The notes under the pieces: model-generated
The model's database searches: none
Told to the model about the DNA's origin: nothing
What the model saw: only the letters and a program-made list of their open reading frames with translations
Translations under genes and position numbers: made by a program
Part shown: in pieces, positions 8,701 through 9,463 of the stretch
Numbering within the stretch: position 1 is the stretch's first letter
Layout of the letters: each line of letters begins with the position of its first letter
Assembly (NCBI GenBank): GCA_031409815.1
Contig: JANNXV010000242.1
Location: forward strand, 1-9,463
Source: JANLUX01 sp031409815
GTDB lineage: Bacteria; Bacteroidota; Bacteroidia; AKYH767-A; OLB10
Length of the DNA stretch: 9,463 bases
Direction of reading: 5' to 3'

Positions 8701-9463
8701 AATAGTAGTTTCTGCCGCGATCACAAATGCTACCTGTAATCTCAACAATGGTTTTATAACAGTAACACCGATCGGTGGAACAGCAAATTTTTCCTATTCA
8801 TGGTCAACTGGCGCACAGTCCTCAACAATATCGGGACTTACAGCAAATGTTATTTATTCCATTACAATAGTTGACGCGAATAATTGCATCGGTGATTCAT
8901 CATTCGCATTATTGAACACTGGTTCTCCGGCAATTGCTATTGTGTCAACTACTAATGTTACCTGTTTTAATGGCAACAATGGCGCTATTGATATTACTGT
9001 AAACGATGGGGTGCCACCCTACCAGTATTTTTGGTCAAACAATACGCAAACAGAAGATTTACAAAATTTATTTGCCGGAAACTATACATTGTCGGTAACT
9101 GATTCAATGGGCTGCACTTCAACGCAACTATTTACAATCATCGAACCGCAGGAAATTGTTATTAGTTTTCCTTTTATTCAAAATGCTAATTGCAATCAAT
9201 CAAATGGACTTGTAGTTTCAAATGTTACAGGTGGGGTGCCCGTTTATAATTTATTATGGTCAAATAATTCTACCAACGATACAATCTCAAATTTGAATGC
9301 AGGGAATTATGTGATTACAGTAACCGACAATGTTGGATGTACACAAGTAAGTAATGCGAATGTGAGCAATTTGAATGGCCCTCTAATTTCTAACATTGAT
9401 TCAGTTAACATTTCTTGTCCCGGAGGAAGTGATGGTTCAATTGCCATAACAGCTTCTGGCGGG
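2678..9463 (+). CDS. Giant SprB-type repeat surface protein, probable T9SS-exported adhesin (3'-truncated)
   Basis: Reading every codon gives 2262 codons with no stop up to the window edge; the C-terminus is missing. The ATG at 2678 is chosen because a frame stop (TAA, 2666-2668) lies just upstream and a signal peptide follows at once. Layout: residues 1-36 signal peptide; about 37-69 a linker ending in a TPSNYNG-like lead-in; from residue 70 tandem units of about 75 residues. Each unit runs: Cys, Gly/Asn-rich turn ending in (N/D)G, a strand with GG(T/A), (Y/F)-x-(L)-W-S, an acidic or Asn-rich turn, (T/N)YTVTVTD, a second Cys, then a linker often holding (E/Q)P. This is the SprB repeat family, found in large Bacteroidota adhesins such as F. 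johnsoniae SprB (about 6500 residues), which the type IX system exports. Units are poor in Lys and Arg and rich in Thr, Asn, Ser and Gly, as in secreted beta-sandwich repeats. Gliding versus attachment or biofilm function cannot be told. The type IX sorting domain is expected downstream but not seen, so the symbol sprB is not assigned. Confidence 0.9.
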   Translation, partial: MFVTNGLFIRLRLNSTATKICILHLFPIFIFLQSQAGISNSANKQNSVKPIDAFGVTLTPSNYNGFNISCKGAADGTITTSITSGVSPFTFLWSNSATSQNLSNLSSGTYTVTVTDNLGDQETSTITLIEPAPININVIGTDITCFGGTNGIGDITVNGGAAPYSYLWSTAAITEDITGVPAGNYVITVTDLNNCQASTGFDLIEPDSITITETISNIDCNGAAIGSINIAVIGGTGSFTYLWSNGSTLSNQTNLIANTYTLTVTDAASCTKQRAFVITENPAISVNATIVNIDCFGNNNGSISILASGGLGTLNYLWSNGSTNSNLTNLIAGNYTLTVTDSLNCSVQQIFTITQPATIAIIGQLTNVSCFASNDGSVDISVTGGTGAYSYLWSNGFTTEDIANLIAGSYTITVTDSLNCSNQETFVVNEPTILTVSGIVTDINCFAGSDGSIDITATGGAGNNSYLWSNASTIEDQINLSANNYTVTVTDDNGCTAQQSFVVNEPPGISLSVITDSVICYGESDGAINITASGGAGVLTYLWSNNSNSEDQLNLTADIYSVTVTDLNGCSVQQSFNVLQPDSISIAETITNVLCNSQSSGSINISATGGTFPYNYLWNDGSIIEDRISILANTYTVTISDFHNCTSQKSFVVTEPDSITLTSVITNLLCNGGTNGSIDISATGGTGTLSFLWSNGNITEDISNLIANPYTVTITDSNSCSLQRTFIVNEPPAIIISGIITGINCNNGNTGAIDITVAGGSGSKTYQWSNGSTNEDQANLTANTYTVTVTDSNNCNAQKSFVVSQAASLLITGVVDSVSCNGLTDGSINITASGGTGPLTFLWSNSSINEDLTNLSANTYTVTVTDSLLCTIQQTYVVSEPAIISISGSKTDVSCNGLTDGSINITASGGTGTISYLWSNLSVIEDQINLTANTYTVTVTDANNCSAQQTFVVSEPTLISVSGIITNVPCNGGSNGAINITAIGGTGTLYYLWSNSSTNEDQINLIAGTYIVTVTDSNNCSSQKTFNVLQTSAITISANITNVNCNGGSTGSINITVTGGLAPYTFLWSSSSTLEDQSNLTANSYTVTVTDSLGCIAQQTFVVLQSFPISITGIVVNDSCFGSSNGAIDISVSGGLGTFTYLWSNGSLVADQTNLTQNTYTVTATDSVGCTSQQSFNVTQPTQIVISGVKVNVSCNAGSNGSIDISVTGGTGTFAYLWSNFSSIEDQANLTFGNYTVTVTDFNFCTAQQTYSISQPTPLSASFNNSSSTCNLNNGSSTVIPTGSNGGYTYLWSTSAITQTVTNLAPATYTVTITDSLLCNKSFTTVISAISGLTVSLNNITNVSCNGGNNGAININVSGGTQPFQYLWSNTQTTQDITGLVATNYIVTITDSTSCIEIDTFTVSEPTQLAASFGVINAACGQANGLAVVNASGGTPTYTYLWSNGSSNDSIINVLSGNYTVTVTDTKSCTSVFNTNIGNDAGPSILVDSIINVSCFGFSNGAIYTTGSGGTFPLSYLWSNGFLTDDITALAVNNYTVTVTDIRGCTASVSANVGSPSALTLGFNTTAANCNLSNGVAQANVGGGTGPYHYLWSNNDTTAQTQNLAAGIYTVTITDNHGCIKSDTVGITVSGVPQITLFSQIDVSCNGGNNGSATVFANNGVAPYTYIWSNGDTSNSADSLLAIVYTVTVTDQTGCTKVASYTISQPTLITLQFSNTPEPCNNGNGGASVIANGGTPGYTYLWSTNDTTSSINQLTAGSYTVTITDQNSCTMSAATSVTSTAAPQINLIAVTNLACNGIPTGAVNITVSGGVQSYSYLWSNADTTEDINNLLAGIYSLTVTDANNCQDTISVVVTEPDSIVIGYIVMRSTCNNSNGLIITNTIGGTGLYNYLWSNNATTSSLTNIPAATYTLTVTDANNCTKMETITVSDINEPTIATQNIQAVTCNGGGDGGININVTQGTAPFTFLWSNNDTTQNLVGVAAGIYSVIVTDSNGCVVQYRDTVTEPPAIVVSAAITNATCNLNNGFITVTPIGGTANFSYSWSTGAQSSTISGLTANVIYSITIVDANNCIGDSSFALLNTGSPAIAIVSTTNVTCFNGNNGAIDITVNDGVPPYQYFWSNNTQTEDLQNLFAGNYTLSVTDSMGCTSTQLFTIIEPQEIVISFPFIQNANCNQSNGLVVSNVTGGVPVYNLLWSNNSTNDTISNLNAGNYVITVTDNVGCTQVSNANVSNLNGPLISNIDSVNISCPGGSDGSIAITASGG
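2885..6484 (+). repeat. Repeat block 1: 16 monomeric SprB-type units of exactly 225 nt
   Basis: Measured from the first conserved Cys, units start at 2885, 3110, 3335, 3560, 3785, 4010, 4235, 4460, 4685, 4910, 5135, 5360, 5585, 5810, 6035 and 6260, every step 225 nt (75 residues). Inside each unit Trp lies 23 residues after the first Cys; the second Cys lies 50 residues after it and 25 before the next unit. The Ser after Trp is always AGT or AGC, except unit 8, where it is Asn (AAT). Many units carry a GAA-GAT-CAA (Glu-Asp-Gln) turn (for example units 6, 7, 10, 12, 13, 14 and 16). Unit 1 is the outlier: Asp (3035-3037) replaces its second Cys. Unit 10 has Gln instead of Leu before Trp. Most units have clearly diverged at DNA level while keeping length, which points to old duplications held by structural constraint. 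Confidence 0.93.
5128..5412 (+). repeat. 60-nt perfect direct duplication in units 11 and 12
   Basis: Bases 5128-5187 and 5353-5412 are identical over 60 nt and lie exactly 225 nt apart. They cover the first Cys, the turn and the GG motif (protein VSCNGLTDGSINITASGGTG). Other neighbouring units share the protein pattern but differ at many synonymous sites, so this pair is the youngest visible duplication or gene-conversion tract in the array. The flanks diverge at once on both sides, which favours conversion of a short tract over fresh duplication of a whole unit (inference). Confidence 0.9.
6485..9463 (+). repeat. Repeat block 2: alternating A/B SprB-type dimers with a 150-residue super-period
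   Basis: Units 17-29 and the start of unit 30 begin (first Cys) at 6485, 6710, 6935, 7160, 7385, 7610, 7835, 8060, 8285, 8510, 8735, 8963, 9191 and 9416. Odd units (B form) have Trp only 22 residues after the first Cys, a tighter turn of C-x-x-x-N-G type (for example CNLNNG, CGQANG, CNQSNG) and a following linker one residue longer. Even units (A form) have Trp at 23 residues, a turn such as CNGGNNG, and often an acidic D-I or D-L turn. Linkers after A units carry (E/Q/S)P; those after B units more often carry a Gly-x-Pro or Ala-Pro version. The Ser after Trp is TCN in every unit except 21 (AGC). Units 27 and 28 are each 76 residues, giving two 228-nt steps. Unit 30 is cut by the window edge after 16 codons. 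Confidence 0.88.

Noticed and set aside
2885..9463. Regular 225-nt periodicity as a CRISPR array or non-coding satellite repeat
   Set aside because: Units are translated in one open frame with no stop over 2262 codons, protein motifs are better conserved than DNA, and there are no short identical repeats with unique spacers.

Overview
The window looks like chromosomal DNA of an AT-rich member of the Bacteroidota. Three things point there: the repeat family of the large third gene (SprB-type repeats), a consensus Bacteroidota -7 promoter motif (TAnnTTTG), and gene starts without Shine-Dalgarno sequences. Nothing in the sequence fixes genus or species. All genes are on the + strand.

Region 1 (1-2610) is the end of a respiratory complex I operon. 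It holds a 5'-truncated nuoM and a complete nuoN that starts at the base directly after the nuoM stop codon. Both encode antiporter-like membrane subunits and keep the membrane Glu/Lys residues of the proton channels, so they look functional.

Region 2 (2611-2677) is a 67-bp gap with a good -7 promoter motif and no convincing terminator.

Region 3 (2678-9463) is one uninterrupted open frame of 2262 codons that runs off the right edge. It has a Sec signal peptide, a short linker and then a tandem array of about 75-residue SprB-type repeats: 29 full units and the start of a thirtieth. Such proteins are typically very large surface adhesins exported by the type IX secretion system; SprB of Flavobacterium johnsoniae is the gliding adhesin. 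The C-terminal sorting domain that would prove this lies outside the window.

The main discovery is hidden order in the array. Units 1-16 form a monomeric array with one shared geometry and a strict 225-nt step. From unit 17 the array becomes an alternating A/B dimer with a 150-residue super-period. At the same boundary the Ser codon of the conserved Trp-Ser motif switches from AGY to TCN. The gene therefore appears to be assembled from two repeat lineages with different amplification histories. One pair of neighbouring units (11 and 12) shares a perfect 60-nt match, a sign of recent duplication or conversion.

No RNA genes, CRISPR array, insertion sequence or defence system is visible. The respiratory genes and the adhesin are neighbours but have no obvious functional link.
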